A stretch of DNA of 64,000 nucleotides, taken from NCBI GenBank assembly GCA_944470555.2, contig OX104132.1:3419755-3483754 (forward strand), read 5' to 3'. This DNA comes from Heterobilharzia americana. Its lineage: Eukaryota > Platyhelminthes > Trematoda > Strigeidida > Schistosomatidae. Numbering within the stretch: the stretch's first letter is position 1; every line of letters begins with the position of its first letter. The position numbers and the translations under genes were made by a program. A model generated the notes under the pieces. It was not told where the DNA came from, did no database searches, and saw only the letters and a list, made by a program, of their open reading frames with translations. Of this stretch, positions 1 to 12,900 are shown piece by piece.

Positions 1-603
1 ACTGCTAAACAAGGCATTCTCCTGTCTCAACAATCACAACATGACCTGTATAGTATAGTATCCTCTACTGATTACTGATTTCAATATCTACTCCAATGTC
101 ACACTACTCACATCCCATCTCTATTTATACTTTAACAGAGATATCCTTCCTTCTTCGGCGTTGAGCAGATTATACGCTTCCATGTCACCTGTTTTCTACA
201 ACAATTCACAAACTCTAATGCATATCCCTTCTCCTCAAGTGTATCTGTCACAAATTTACTCTCATCATACATTCTATCATATGTACAAATAAACACTTCG
301 CTAGATCACTGTTATATTTCCTTAGAAAAAAAAAAACCTGTAGAAACTCAATCACTATTCTCTACAAGTAGGCTTTCTATAGATCAATTGTCTGATAGAT
401 GCATCTTCTCACCAACACAACAGTATATCAAGAAATGCAAGTCGACAGTCATTTTCTTTCTCAAATATCAGGCTAATATGATGTTGTACCGATATTACAC
501 CTTTTTAACAAACCCACTATTGATACATGTGAGTTTGTATTAACATTTCCACTGAGATAGCCACGATCTGGTGATGAATGAAGGTGGGATGAAAATTTAA
601 ACA
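1..603. repeat. Direct repeat, copy 1
   Basis: This stretch matches 9091-9693 in the same orientation, with about ten substitutions and one length change in an A run, so roughly 98 percent identity by eye. Homology may extend left of the window, because the second copy has sequence before 9091. Both copies end inside the left edge of a tRNA-like SINE, near 603 and 9693. No coding capacity is visible. It lies in an intron of the TOM1-like gene, beyond exon 8. Confidence 0.9.
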
Positions 604-726
604 GCGGACTGATTCTACTAGCAAGTTTTCGGTCCAATTGCTCTACTAACTGAGGTTACGAAGCCCCTTCAATCTTAACTTAGTGTCAATAATAGTCTGC
701 CAAATTCACAGCTATCTCAGATAGTC
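576..726 (-). mobile_element. tRNA-like SINE, internally deleted copy
   Basis: The left part resembles the left arm of the inverted SINE pair at 21868-22240 (flank plus tRNA-like body read on the minus strand). The right part matches that element's outer right end, including a run ending CTCAGATAGTC. The middle is missing, so this copy looks like an inverted pair that lost its centre. The internal B box is damaged. Confidence 0.6.
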
Positions 727-793
727 AAAATCATAATGATCATAATAACATTACCAATACATCGTAAAAGAAAAGATATCACTTCCAACTAAC

Positions 794-918
794 CGTGAAA
801 GTGTATGTGTTAGATTATCATTGACTTGAATTAAACTCGGCGTTACTTCTTCATCAGATACTTGACTTAAGAATTCCATAACACGCAGATGCATAGCACG
901 GCAGGTATCATTCAATTC
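794..918 (-). CDS. TOM1-like exon 8 (GAT domain, second part)
   Basis: An acceptor ending TTAAAAG precedes 918 and a GTTAGT donor follows 794. The 41 full codons contain ELNDTCRAM and IQVNDNL, which align with the GAT-domain stretch of TOM1 that begins ELNRTCRAM and ends VNDNL. The exon starts in phase 0, matching the end of exon 7, and leaves two bases for the next exon outside the window. It contains part of the three-helix bundle that binds ubiquitin and Tollip. Confidence 0.88.
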
Positions 919-3900
919 CTTTTAATATAGAATTACAAAAACAAGATACACTGAAGGTATATGGAACACATCAGTTTATCAAATAGTTGTTAGAGGTAAA
1001 AAAAAAAAAAAAAACAACTGAAGGTGATAGAAGCCTGAGTTTCAAATACGACAAAATGCACATTCTGGATTCCACTGACAGCCACTATCTATAATTACTA
1101 CAAATTTATGGACCTATGAAAAACAACTAGTAATAGGAATATTCAAATTCATCTCAAAAGTATGATAGCGATGCGCAGATAACACGTTGACCGTATCAAA
1201 ATCGGAACATATTCAGAGTTAACTCCATATTCAATACAAAGCAACAAACCAAAATGAAAAGGAGAGAAAATGGAAATCAACACATTTGAATAGTTACTTG
1301 GATTTCACATCATCTCACTGTATATCATTCAAACCAGGCGCATGATAAAATTTCTAAGTAATCACGCAAGGCATTTGACTAATAAGTCAGAACTAACTAT
1401 TAGTGTAAAATATTAGGCACTGCATCATTATCATTTATTATTTTGCTCTTGGGTTCCTAGTGGAACATAGAGCTTCAGTATCATGCATCGCTTGCACTCT
1501 CTTCTCTGCAGTCTTTTCAACCTCGCTTCACGACTGACACCAGATTTCATTTCTTCCTCATACGGTCTCTTTCATATTAAATTCGGGCACACAACTCGTA
1601 GTTTACTCTTAGTATTCAGCTCGAGGGCATAGCCTGGTGAGTGATATCCCCATTTGGCCTTCTCAGTGTATGCCCAATCTATCTCCACTTTCTCCTTCCA
1701 CATATCTGTTGTAATACGTTCCTGGTTGGTTTGTACGCACATTCAGTTCCTTGCTGCTTATTCTTATTATTCTGGACATCTCATCTTCAGTATCGAGCGT
1801 AGGATGTTGATGAATGTCTGCAGTTTGTTCGAAGTGCTTCACCTGACGCGTCAAGTTTCTGAACCATATGGCAACACTGACTTGACTGGATTGGTGTTGA
1901 AAATCTGGATCATGTTCCTTGTGCTGAGTACAGTAGATCTCCACACTGGTTTCAGACTGACCAAAACCTGTCTTTCTGCCTCTCCGATACCCATTTTGAT
2001 ATCCTCCTATGCGCCACCTGTACTTGAAACCATACTACCTAGGGAGGTAGTTAGGAAGGCAGGCGAAAGAGACTACATCTTTTACGTTTCTCCACTGATG
2101 GTGATTGCTTTTGATTCTCTGGCTCGTTCGGTATCTTCATCACCTCCGTCTTCTCTACATTCACCTGAAGTACCGTCTTCGATGCCTCCCCTCCTCCGTC
2201 AACTTGTTAGTTTTCACCAGTAGATCTTCCAGTGTGTGCGACATAAGACAGGCATAAATCATCAGCGAAATCCAAATGCTCTTCTGGGGTCTTTCATCGA
2301 GACAACAGCGTATACCCATCCGTTAACAGCTCCTCACAGTTTGTTGCATCATCCAGTCCAGTACAGTACAGTCCAGTGCACTGCAGTCGACCACAATCAC
2401 GAAGATCATCGATGATAGTAGGTGGCAGCCTTGTCTTACTCCTACCTGTCTTCACTTCAAACGCATCACTGAGCTCTCCATTGTTATCACGCGGCATGTA
2501 ACATCATCATTATCATATAGCTGTTGAATGAGGTTCATAAAGGTTTGTATCACTTAAACCATAGTATTGAAGCAGCTGCCTGCCAAATTATTTCTCAGTC
2601 GATGCTGTCCAATGCCTTTCAAACAAAATCGATGAAGTTCAGGTAGAGAGTTGACTTGACTACCATTCTATGCTCGCTTGTATGATGATGATGATGATGA
2701 TGCGTAGCGTAGCGTGGTGTTTCAATTTGATCCGCACATGGTTTGTTCTTAATGAGGCCTGCCTATTCTGGTCAAGGTTTTGAATCCGGCGCATCTTTTA
2801 GTCTTTTCAAGATGATGCGGCATAATATTTTGTTTGGGGTGGAGCTTGATTCCATGCCGGTTCTTGCAAAGACTGAGCTCTCACTTGTTTGGAAGTTTGA
2901 CAAGCTAGAATTTAATTTCATACTAGATTTGTTTATTTGATTTATAAAACACAGTGACAGTAGTGTTTACTTGATGATGTTCCGGGCATAGATAATCAAT
3001 ACTCATAAACACATCAATGTAATCACATAAAGTTGTCAACATCTGATTTTCATTGTCTTGTAACCTCTTACTCTTTGTTTTCATTCATAGTAAAGTTTCC
3101 TACATATCTGGCATATTATTCGCCTTGCATCATTCCTATTTCAAATATGTTGGTTGGGAGTTGATTCGATGAACACAGATTCAGTAATTAATCTCTCACA
3201 ATCTCCACCTATTTATATTGGACTTGAGTACAGTGGTTTCATCCCATCCATCTGATTCTATGGTTGTGTGTGTGTGTGCATCTGAATAGACGACTGTTGT
3301 TCTAGATTATTGACCTTATCTGGGTATATCATTCTACATTTAGCTAAATTTCTATGTTCCCCTAATCTCACTGACACTGTCCGCCTAGCTCGACCTATTT
3401 ACTTGACATGACTCATAGTCACTACATGCAGTTTGATAGATTAGATTATGCTGCCCACTTGGTACTATCCGATCCTGAAGTCAGAAGACAAAGTTTATCT
3501 CTGAATGAGTTTGTAGGTTTAAATACCATCCTAATTCCAACCTTGTTTACAATCCTATGTAAAGTTTCTAATGTACCTTCCTAGTAGTGTAACACAAAGG
3601 AGGCTGTGAACTTCTTTCTACTTGTCTTGTCATTATTATAATTCGTACTCATGTGACTGCCCGAGGAGAACTACGGACGACGGTAAGCAGGATAAAATGA
3701 AGGACAGATGGTAGTTTTGATACTACCGTCTACAGAACACTGACACATTCCAACAGGTATCTCGACTTCAAGTCATCTCATCCAATGTCAGTCAGTGAAG
3801 GTAGGTTTAGTCAAGCGTCTTAATGACAGAGCTAGTAAATTCACTAGTCTCTGTAAGGACTTAAACAAGAAAGTGAAGCACATCAAAGAAGCATTGATAG

Positions 3901-6900
3901 CTAATAAATATCCTCTACAGTTTATTAGAAAATTTGTACTAACACACGGGAAACGAATGAATAACAGGAACACGTGGACAAATAATGACGACAACATGAG
4001 TGGAAAGGAGTTCACAGCCTCCATTGTGTTACTCTACTAGGAAGATACATTAGAAACTTTACATAGGATAGTCAACAAAGCTGGAACTCGAGTGGTATTT
4101 AAACCTACAAACTCACTCAGAGATAAACTTTGTCTGTTGGCTTAACCATCCGATAGAACCAATTAGGCAAAACAATTTAATCCATCAAATTCCATGTAAT
4201 GACTATGAATCAGGTCAAGTAAATAGGTCAAACTAGGCAGACGAGGTTAGTTAGAATAGTGGAACACAGAAATTTAGCTAAATGTAGAATGATATACCTG
4301 AATAAGGCCAATAATCTAGACGGAATGTTGGCTATCGCAATAAATGTACGCTCACAAACAACTACACAATAGGATGGGTAGGAGAAAAACCACTCTACTC
4401 TAGTGAAATATAATCAGATGGAAAAGGGAATACAGGGATTGATTACTGAATGTTTGTTCATCGAATAAACACTCAGGCAACACAATATGATAAGAGTGAC
4501 ACAACACCTATACCAGAGATATGGAAGATTTTATTATGAATTGAAACCAATGAATAAGAGGTATCCATCCATCCAAGGATGCTGCTCTGTAAACTCAGAT
4601 CGTTGTCAAAGGCTTGAGAACTAGGCGAAATTAAAGATGATGTAGTATTGTTAATTGGGAGACGTGAAGGAAGATAAGGAGGTAATGAGAGGTGAGGTAG
4701 GTGGATAGCAGTGTGAGGAAACTTGAGTGCTGGCAGAGAATAAGAGAATAAGACATTGAAACGAGTGTGATTACATCGATGTAATTGTGAACAGTGATAA
4801 TTTATAGTAGAAGCGTTATCCAGTAAAAAAAACGTATCACCACTGTGTGTTATAAATCAAATAAATAAATAGATCTAACATAGAATGAAATTCTACCACT
4901 GTCCAAGTTTTACAGCTATAATAGGTATAAAGGCTGGCTTCAGGAAGAAGTAGAAATCATGTGCGTATCAAATTGAAACACCACGCTACGCTACGCATCA
5001 TCATCATCATCATCATACAAGCGAGCATAGAATGGTAGTCAAGTCAACTCTCTACCTGAACTTCATCGATTTTGTTTGAAAGGCATTGGACAGCATCGAC
5101 TGAGAAATAATTTGGCAGGCAGCTGCTTCAATACTACGGTTTAAGTGATACAAACCTTTATGAACCTCATTCAACAGCTATATGATGATGGTGATGTTAC
5201 ATGCCGCGTGATAACAATGGAGAGCTCAGTGATGCGTTTGAAGTGAAGACAGGTAGGAGTAAGACAAGGCTGCCACCTACTATCATCGATGATCTTCGTG
5301 ATTGTGGTCGACTGCAGTGCACTGCACTGTACTGGACTGGACTGGATGATGCAACAAACTGTGAGGATCTGTTAACGGATGGGTATACGCTGTTGTCTCG
5401 ATGAAAAGACCCCAGAAGAGCATTTGGATTTCGCTGATGATTTATGCCTGTCTTATGTCGCCCATACTGGAAGATCTACAGGTGAACGTAGAGAAGACAG
5501 AGGTGATGAAGATACCGAACCACCACCACCAACAACAACAACATGCACCAATCACCATGATTAGGGGAAATGTAACGGAAGTAGTCTCTTTCATCTACCC
5601 TGGCAGCAGGCGGCGCAGATGATGACGTGAAAGCTAGCCAGGATCACAAAGAGAGCAAGACAGACCTTTCTGAGTTAATCTGCACTGCAGTCAGCATAAA
5701 GCATGAACAACATCCAGATTTTAAACACTAATATCAGTCAAGTAAGTCAGTGCTTACTTCTATGTGATGGTTGAGAGACTTGGCGCCTTACGAACAACAT
5801 TTGCAACAAACTGAAGACATACATGATGAACAGCTGCTGCCTACGTTTGCTCGATACTGAAGATCAGATGAGATGTGCAGAATAATAAGAATAAGCAAGA
5901 ATGAACTCTAGCTGGCTGGCTGGCAGGCAACGAACCAACCAGGGTAGAATCTATCGCTCAACATATATAGTTTTCTTTTAGAAAGGTTGGTAAGTAGTCG
6001 GACGTTTTAGCCTAGTTGATAGAGTATCAGGCGAGAAACCTAGTAATCGATGGTTGGAGAATCCGATCATAGTTTAAATTTCCATTCCACCTTTCATTCA
6101 TCACCCAGTATATAGTCTTGTTCACATAAAAATATCATCTTGTAAATTCAACTTACCCTTAACAAGTTTAAATCATCAGATGTTACTGTATCAGGTCTTA
6201 ACTCAGCTAATAAATCATTCAATACATTAATATTAGTTTCAACAACACCTAAATCTTCAGTTAATTTTATTCGTTGTATTGTATTCAAATGACGTATTAT
6301 TCCATCTTCATCAAATTCCATTTCATCATGATTTACACTTATCAATGGATTATTCATTTGATATCCTGATGAATGTAATCGATGTTGATTAACTGTTAAA
6401 GGATGTTGTATACCTGAAAATGAAAATAATAATAATAATAATAAAACTGGAATTGAGTATATTATATTATGATTATTATTACTATTACTATTATTTGTCC
6501 CTTGGTTTCTGAGTGAAACATAGGGCTTTCAGTAGCACATCTCTATTCCACTCTCTTCTCTGTAATCCTTTTCAACTTGGCTTCATGATTGCCAAGAAGC
6601 CCAACTCATCGTTTCCTATCTGGGTTCCACTCAACTGCCTGACCTGGCATGTGATTTCCCCGAATGGTCTTCTTAGTGCATGCTTAATCCATCTCCACTT
6701 CCTTCTGCATATTTCTTGGGCGATAGCTTCTTGGTTGCTTGATTGGTTTGTTGCCAGAGTCAATTCCTTGTTGCTTATTCTTATTATTCAGGCCTTCTCA
6801 TCTGATCTTCAGTGTCGAGCCAGCGTACTTGGGAGCTGTTGATAAATGTCTGTAGTTTGCTGGAAGTGTTTTTCGTGATGAGCTAAGTTCCTGAACCATA

Positions 6901-9900
6901 TAACAGCACTGACTTCACATTGATGTTGAAACTCCGGATCTTGTTCCACATGCTGAGTGCAGCAGATCTCCACACTGATTTCAGATCAATGAAAGTCTAT
7001 CTTACTGTCTTTCCGATCCTGGCTGGCTTTGACATCCTCGTGTGTGCCTGTGCCGCCTGTAGTTGAAACTATGCTGCTCTGCCTAAGTAGGTGAAAGAGA
7101 CCACTTCCTTTAGACTTCTCCCGTTCATAGTGATCAGTACCTCTTGTCATCATCATCATCGGGGCGAAATCCAAATTTACTAGGGTCTTCGTCTTTCACC
7201 GGTCAAACAGTGTATACCCACCTTCTCGCTCCTCACAGTTTGTTGCATGATCCAGTACAATCTGTTCTCTGCTAATCTTTTCAACCTGGCTCCACGACTG
7301 CCCAGAAGTTCTCAATTCTTCCTCACATTACCTCTTCCTTGTAACCCTCAGACACCCAACTCACCGTTTCCCATCTGGGTTCCACTCGAGTGTTGGACGC
7401 GTGATGTGGATACAAAAATTAATTGATATCTAGACATTAAAGTACAGGATATTCCTAGATCAAATCTAACTCATGTTGATAACTAAGAAGTCAAGTAGCA
7501 TTACAATTGTTAACAACAGGTATTCATGTTGTCATATGTAATTGAATGAAGAGTTTTTAGATATCATATAGAGAGTAGACTTGATTCTTTAATGGTCTCT
7601 TCACTCTATTATCAACCAATCAACTGATATAATCGTCCATTCAATACTATTAAACGTGTCACCTGTTTATAATTCCAAGCTTTTTACATATTTCAGTTTT
7701 TCACTAGAACATGCTTATTTCTAGCTTGGAATACATCACTTTAGAAGTAATACAGCGATAGTGAAGAAAGACTAGGGGAAGCAGAGTGAAAAAGTAATAA
7801 TCAATGATACCAATGCTAGCCACCATCCATCTTTACTATAAGTATAATACAGGTAATATAGAGGCATCCGTATAGGAGCCCATATGCCAATAGAAAGTGA
7901 TCAATTCGATCCAACCAATTAAAACTATACCTGTCACACAAGAAGTGGCTATCGTGGCTCGGTGGTGTAGTAGATGAGGCTCTGGCGTTTGAAGTGATCG
8001 CTCCCAAGTCCAAATCCTGGTGGGAATAACATCACTCACTAGGAGGCAGGTACATCCAACTGATGAGTCCCGAATAGCACGAAATACGCATCCTGGATTC
8101 TACTGCTAGCCACTATCCGTCTTTACCATAAGTAATAATATAGTTGAATTTTGGGGTTTGTAAGGATTTAGAGGTATTTTAAGTTGGTTTTCATGATGGA
8201 CTGACATCAGTGGGAGAAACAATGGAAACCTTAGAGAATTGGATAGCTGTTTCGTCTGACTCCTCAGCAATACGCACCTATAACCCCACCCTCCAGGTTT
8301 CAAACCCACGACCTTCAGGTTCCGTGATCAGCACGTTACCATTGAGCTAGCCAATGGATGGGAATCCAATGGTCCATTTATTCAACTTTTGTCAGTTCAC
8401 GACATACAGCAACCATCACCCAATGTCATTGTTGGGTATTTCTCCTTATGACCACCAGGTTTTCCCTACTAGTCAGGACTTCTCATAGGAACTTCAGGTA
8501 TCATCTCTTGAAGTTAGTCACCAATGGAAACCGACCGAATGGCTAACTCAATGGTAACATATTGGCCACGGGAACCTGAAGGTCACGAGTTCAATCCTAC
8601 TAAGTTCAAACTAGACCACGGGCGCCCAAATGAACAAGAGACCACCGCCACCGCAGCCCCAACTTTCATTTCACCTTCAAATATCACCTATTAATCAATC
8701 GTAGACTGCCAAACCAGGGTTATCTCACTCAGACAGGTGATGATTAAAAGTGAAGTGAAAATTTCGACCACGACGGGATTCGAGCCAGTGATCATCGGGT
8801 TTCCTAACTGGCATTCTACCGACTAAGCTACGAGGCTCAACTGCTGACCAGATTCCTAGTAATGCATCATCAATCGACATAGTAGTCAGGAAAAACAACC
8901 CTTAGTGATTGAAGTGAAGTAAAAATCTAGTCAACAGTCAGGCATCGTAACTCAATTACCACAGCACCAAGTCGGAATACATACCTGTCGTGGCTGGTTC
9001 GAATACCACCACCACCCCACCCACTCAATTCTTCTATCATCAACCAGTAACACTACGCTGTGATATAATATTCTAAACCAGGCTAACTCTACTGCTAAAC
9101 AAGGCATTCTCCTGTCTCAACAATCACAACATGACCTGTATAGTATAGTATCCTCTACTGATTACTGATTTCAATATCTACTCCAATGTCACACTACTCA
9201 CATCCCATCTCTATTTATACTTTAACAGAGATATCCTTCCTTCTTCGGCATTGAGCAGATTATACGCTTCCACGTTACCTGTTTCCTACAACAATTCACA
9301 AACTCTAATGCATATCCCTTCTCCTCAAGTGTATCTGTCACAAATTTACTCTCATCATACATTCTATCATATGTACAAATAAACACTTCGCTAGATCACT
9401 GTTATATTTCCTTAGAAAAAAAGAAAACCTGTAGAAACTCAAGTACTATTCTCTACAAGTAGGCTTTCTATAGATCAATCGTCTGATAGATGCATCTTCT
9501 CACCAACACAACAGTATATCAAGAAATGCAAGTCAACAGTCATTTTCTTTCTCAAATATCAGGCTAATATGATGTTGTACCAGTATTACACCTTTTTAAC
9601 AAACCCACTATTGATACATGTGAGTTTGTATTAACATTTCCACTGAGATAGCCACGATCTGGTGATGAATGAAGGTGGGATGAAAATTTAAACAGCGGAC
9701 GGATTTGAACCATCGATCACCAGGTTTCCAGTCGGATGCTTTACTAAGTGAACTACGATGCCTGACTGCTGATCAGATTTTTACCAACGTATCACGAATT
9801 CATATGGTAATCAAGTCCAGTTGACAGAGCATCGGGTCGGAATCCCTGTGATCGCTGTTTTGAATCTGGTCGAGGTCCAAATTTTCCATTCATCTTGAAT

Positions 9901-12900
9901 CATCACCCATTATAAATTCGTATTAGTTTATGTAGTTTAGTTAATGGTCAAATTTCGGCAACATATTTTAAAATAGTCTCACTTAATTTTTGCTGAATCT
10001 CTCCTCTTGTTAGCCGGACACCACTCAAACGTTAAGGGTACTACTGTACATCGGCTGTCTCTGTTCAGACACATCGTTAGGAAAAATCTTTATATCGTTG
10101 AAAGGTGTGAAAAGACTTCACATAATTAACTGCCTTCGCCTTAGTGCCGACTGAGTTCTATCGGATACTTTGTGATAGAGTCACAAACTCAAGAGAGATT
10201 AAACATCACAGAGCACATCGATTGATGTTAAATAGTTATAGATTGGTGTCACAAAGTCCTAAGCCTAGATTTTTTTGCACATTGGTACCCATCAGGAAGA
10301 TGTATCCGCAAATTTAACGGAACCAATGACACTCATGACTCAAATAATATGACACCAGAATTTCTACGATATGAAATAAATTCTGTACAAAGTATTCGGT
10401 TTATCATTGTTGGTTAGGACACATACATACACATACAAGTTAAGCGTTATCCAGAAGCTGGTAGAATGCTTAGACTAAAATAGATAAAGTAATTCATAAT
10501 GGGAAGCTCAGTGACGCCTTTGAAGTTAAGACAATAAGGAGCAAGACAAGGCTGCCAACTACTATCACCCATCATATTCCTGATTGTAGTGGACTGGATC
10601 ATGCAACAGACAGTGAGGAGCGAGAAGTGGGGGATACACTGCACCGCACAAAAGAACCTAGGAAATTTGGATTTCGCCAACGATGACTTATGTCTAATAT
10701 CACACAAACTCGAAGATATACACGCGAAAAATAACAAGTTGACAAAAAAGGCGAGGCAGCGAAAATGGCACTTCAAGTGAACGTAGAGAAAACAGAGGTA
10801 ATGAAGATACCCAACAACAACAAACACCAATCACCATCAACGGGAGAAACTTAAAAGAAGTAGCCTCTTTCACCTATCTACCCACCACTGTTTCAACTAC
10901 AGGTGACACACGCACAGACGAGGATGTCAAAGCCAGCCACCATCGGAAAAGCCAGACAGGTGTTCATTAACCTGAAACCAATGTGGAGATCTGCACTCAG
11001 CATGTGGAACAACATCCGGATTTTCAACACTAATCCATTCAAGTCAGTGCTTCTGTATGGTTCAGAGACTTGCAGCGTTACTAAAAGCATCTCCAACAAA
11101 CTGCAGACATTCATCAACAACTGCCACCTACGCTCACTCCTTACTCAAGCTCAGATGGCCAGAATAATGAGAACAAGCAACAAGGAACTCTGACTGTCTG
11201 GCAACGAACCAACAAAGCAAGAATCTATGACTGGACAAATATGCAGTGGAAGTAAGTGGAGATTGATTGGGCATACACTGAGAAGGCTGACTGTGGACAT
11301 CACGAGCCAGGTCAGGTACTCGAGTGGAACCCAGATGGGAAACGACGAGTTAGGTGTCCGCGGTGAGGGTGACATTGAGGAGATGGTGTGAGGAAGAAAT
11401 GAGAGCTTGTGGGCTGTCGTGGAACCAGGTTCAAAAGTAAACAAGTAAACAAAAGTATATAAGAAAAGAATGTATACATTCAATTCACAATGACCTATTC
11501 TAACTATATCACTAAGAATACTCAATCAATGATTCCTATTACCTGAAAGATCTAGTTCAGGTAATCTACACTTCTGAGACTTCATGAACTAGTGGCCAGT
11601 TTTGGTTATCCTGCCTCTATACATTTTCTAACATAATCCTATTTCCTCTAAAACTCCATGTCCTGGTTCATCTCGAAGGGACATATCTGAACTCTGTAAT
11701 CAGAATTTCCCCTAGGATCTATACTACTCACAATCAACTCATCTCATCATCAGATCACATGTAAGTTGCTTGAAGATTTAGGCCAGGCTAATATCACTAA
11801 CAAGTGTATGGTTTCATTTGATGTAGTTTCTTTGTTCATAAGGATTCCTATTCATTAGAGACTATTAATATGATTTGTCATAATGCCAACCACCTTAACT
11901 AAACAAACTCCATTTCAAGTCAGTAACACCTTATGCAGACAAACTGATCAACTACCAATGAACAGTACGTTGGGCTCTGTGTCGGCAGACATTTTATAGC
12001 CATTAATATTATTTTTCCCTCGGGTTCCTAGTAGAAAGTAAGCCTTCAGTACCACGCCTCGATTGCACTCTCTCCTCTGCAGTCTTTTCAACCTGACGCC
12101 ACGACTACCCATAACCTTTCATTTCTTCCTCAAAACATCTCATGAATGTCACCCTCGCCTCGGACGCCCAACTCGTTGTTTCCTGTTTGGATGCAACTCG
12201 ACTGCCTGGTATGGTGCGTGAGGTCTCCAGTCGGCCCCCTCAGTTTATGCCCAACACATTTCCACTTTCTTCCACTGCATATTAGTGGGTGATAGGTTCT
12301 TCATTGGTTCGTTCACACAGTCAGTTTTTTGTTGTATATTCTTATTATTCTGGACATCTCATCTTCAGTATCGTGCGTAGGATGTTGATGAATGTCTGCA
12401 GTTTGTTCGAAGTGCTTCACGTTACGCGCCAAGTTTCTGAACTATATGGCAACACTGACTTGACTGGATTGGTGTTGAAAATCTGGATCATGTTCCTTGT
12501 GCTGAGTACAGTAGATATCCACACTGGTTTCAGAATGACCAAAACCTGTCTTTCTGGCTTTCCGATCCCCGCTTTCACGTCCTCCTAAGTGCCACCTGTA
12601 GTTGAAACCATACTGCCTAGGTAGGTACGTAGGTAGGTAGGTGAAAGAGACTACATCTTTTACGTTTTTCCGCTCATGGTGATTGGTGCTTGTTGTTGAA
12701 GCTGTGGCTCGTTGGGTATCTTCATTAACCCCGTCTTCTCTACGTTCACTTGAAGTCCCATCTCCACTACCTTGCCTCTTCTGTCAACTTTCTGGTTTTC
12801 GCCTGTAGATCTTCGAGTTTGTGAGACATAAGACAGGCACTGGTACAATTTCATTCTATGTTAGATCTGTTTATTTATTTAATTTATAACACACAGTGGT

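Noticed and set aside
1654..2223. 189-codon plus-strand open frame
   Set aside because: It is the antisense of a decayed RTE fragment; the minus strand carries the recognisable RTE motifs and family 3' end.
1..9693. A 9 kb LTR retrotransposon with 0.6 kb LTRs
   Set aside because: The sequence between the repeats contains host exons and unrelated LINE, PLE and SINE fragments. There is no gag-pol, primer-binding site or clear TG...CA ends.
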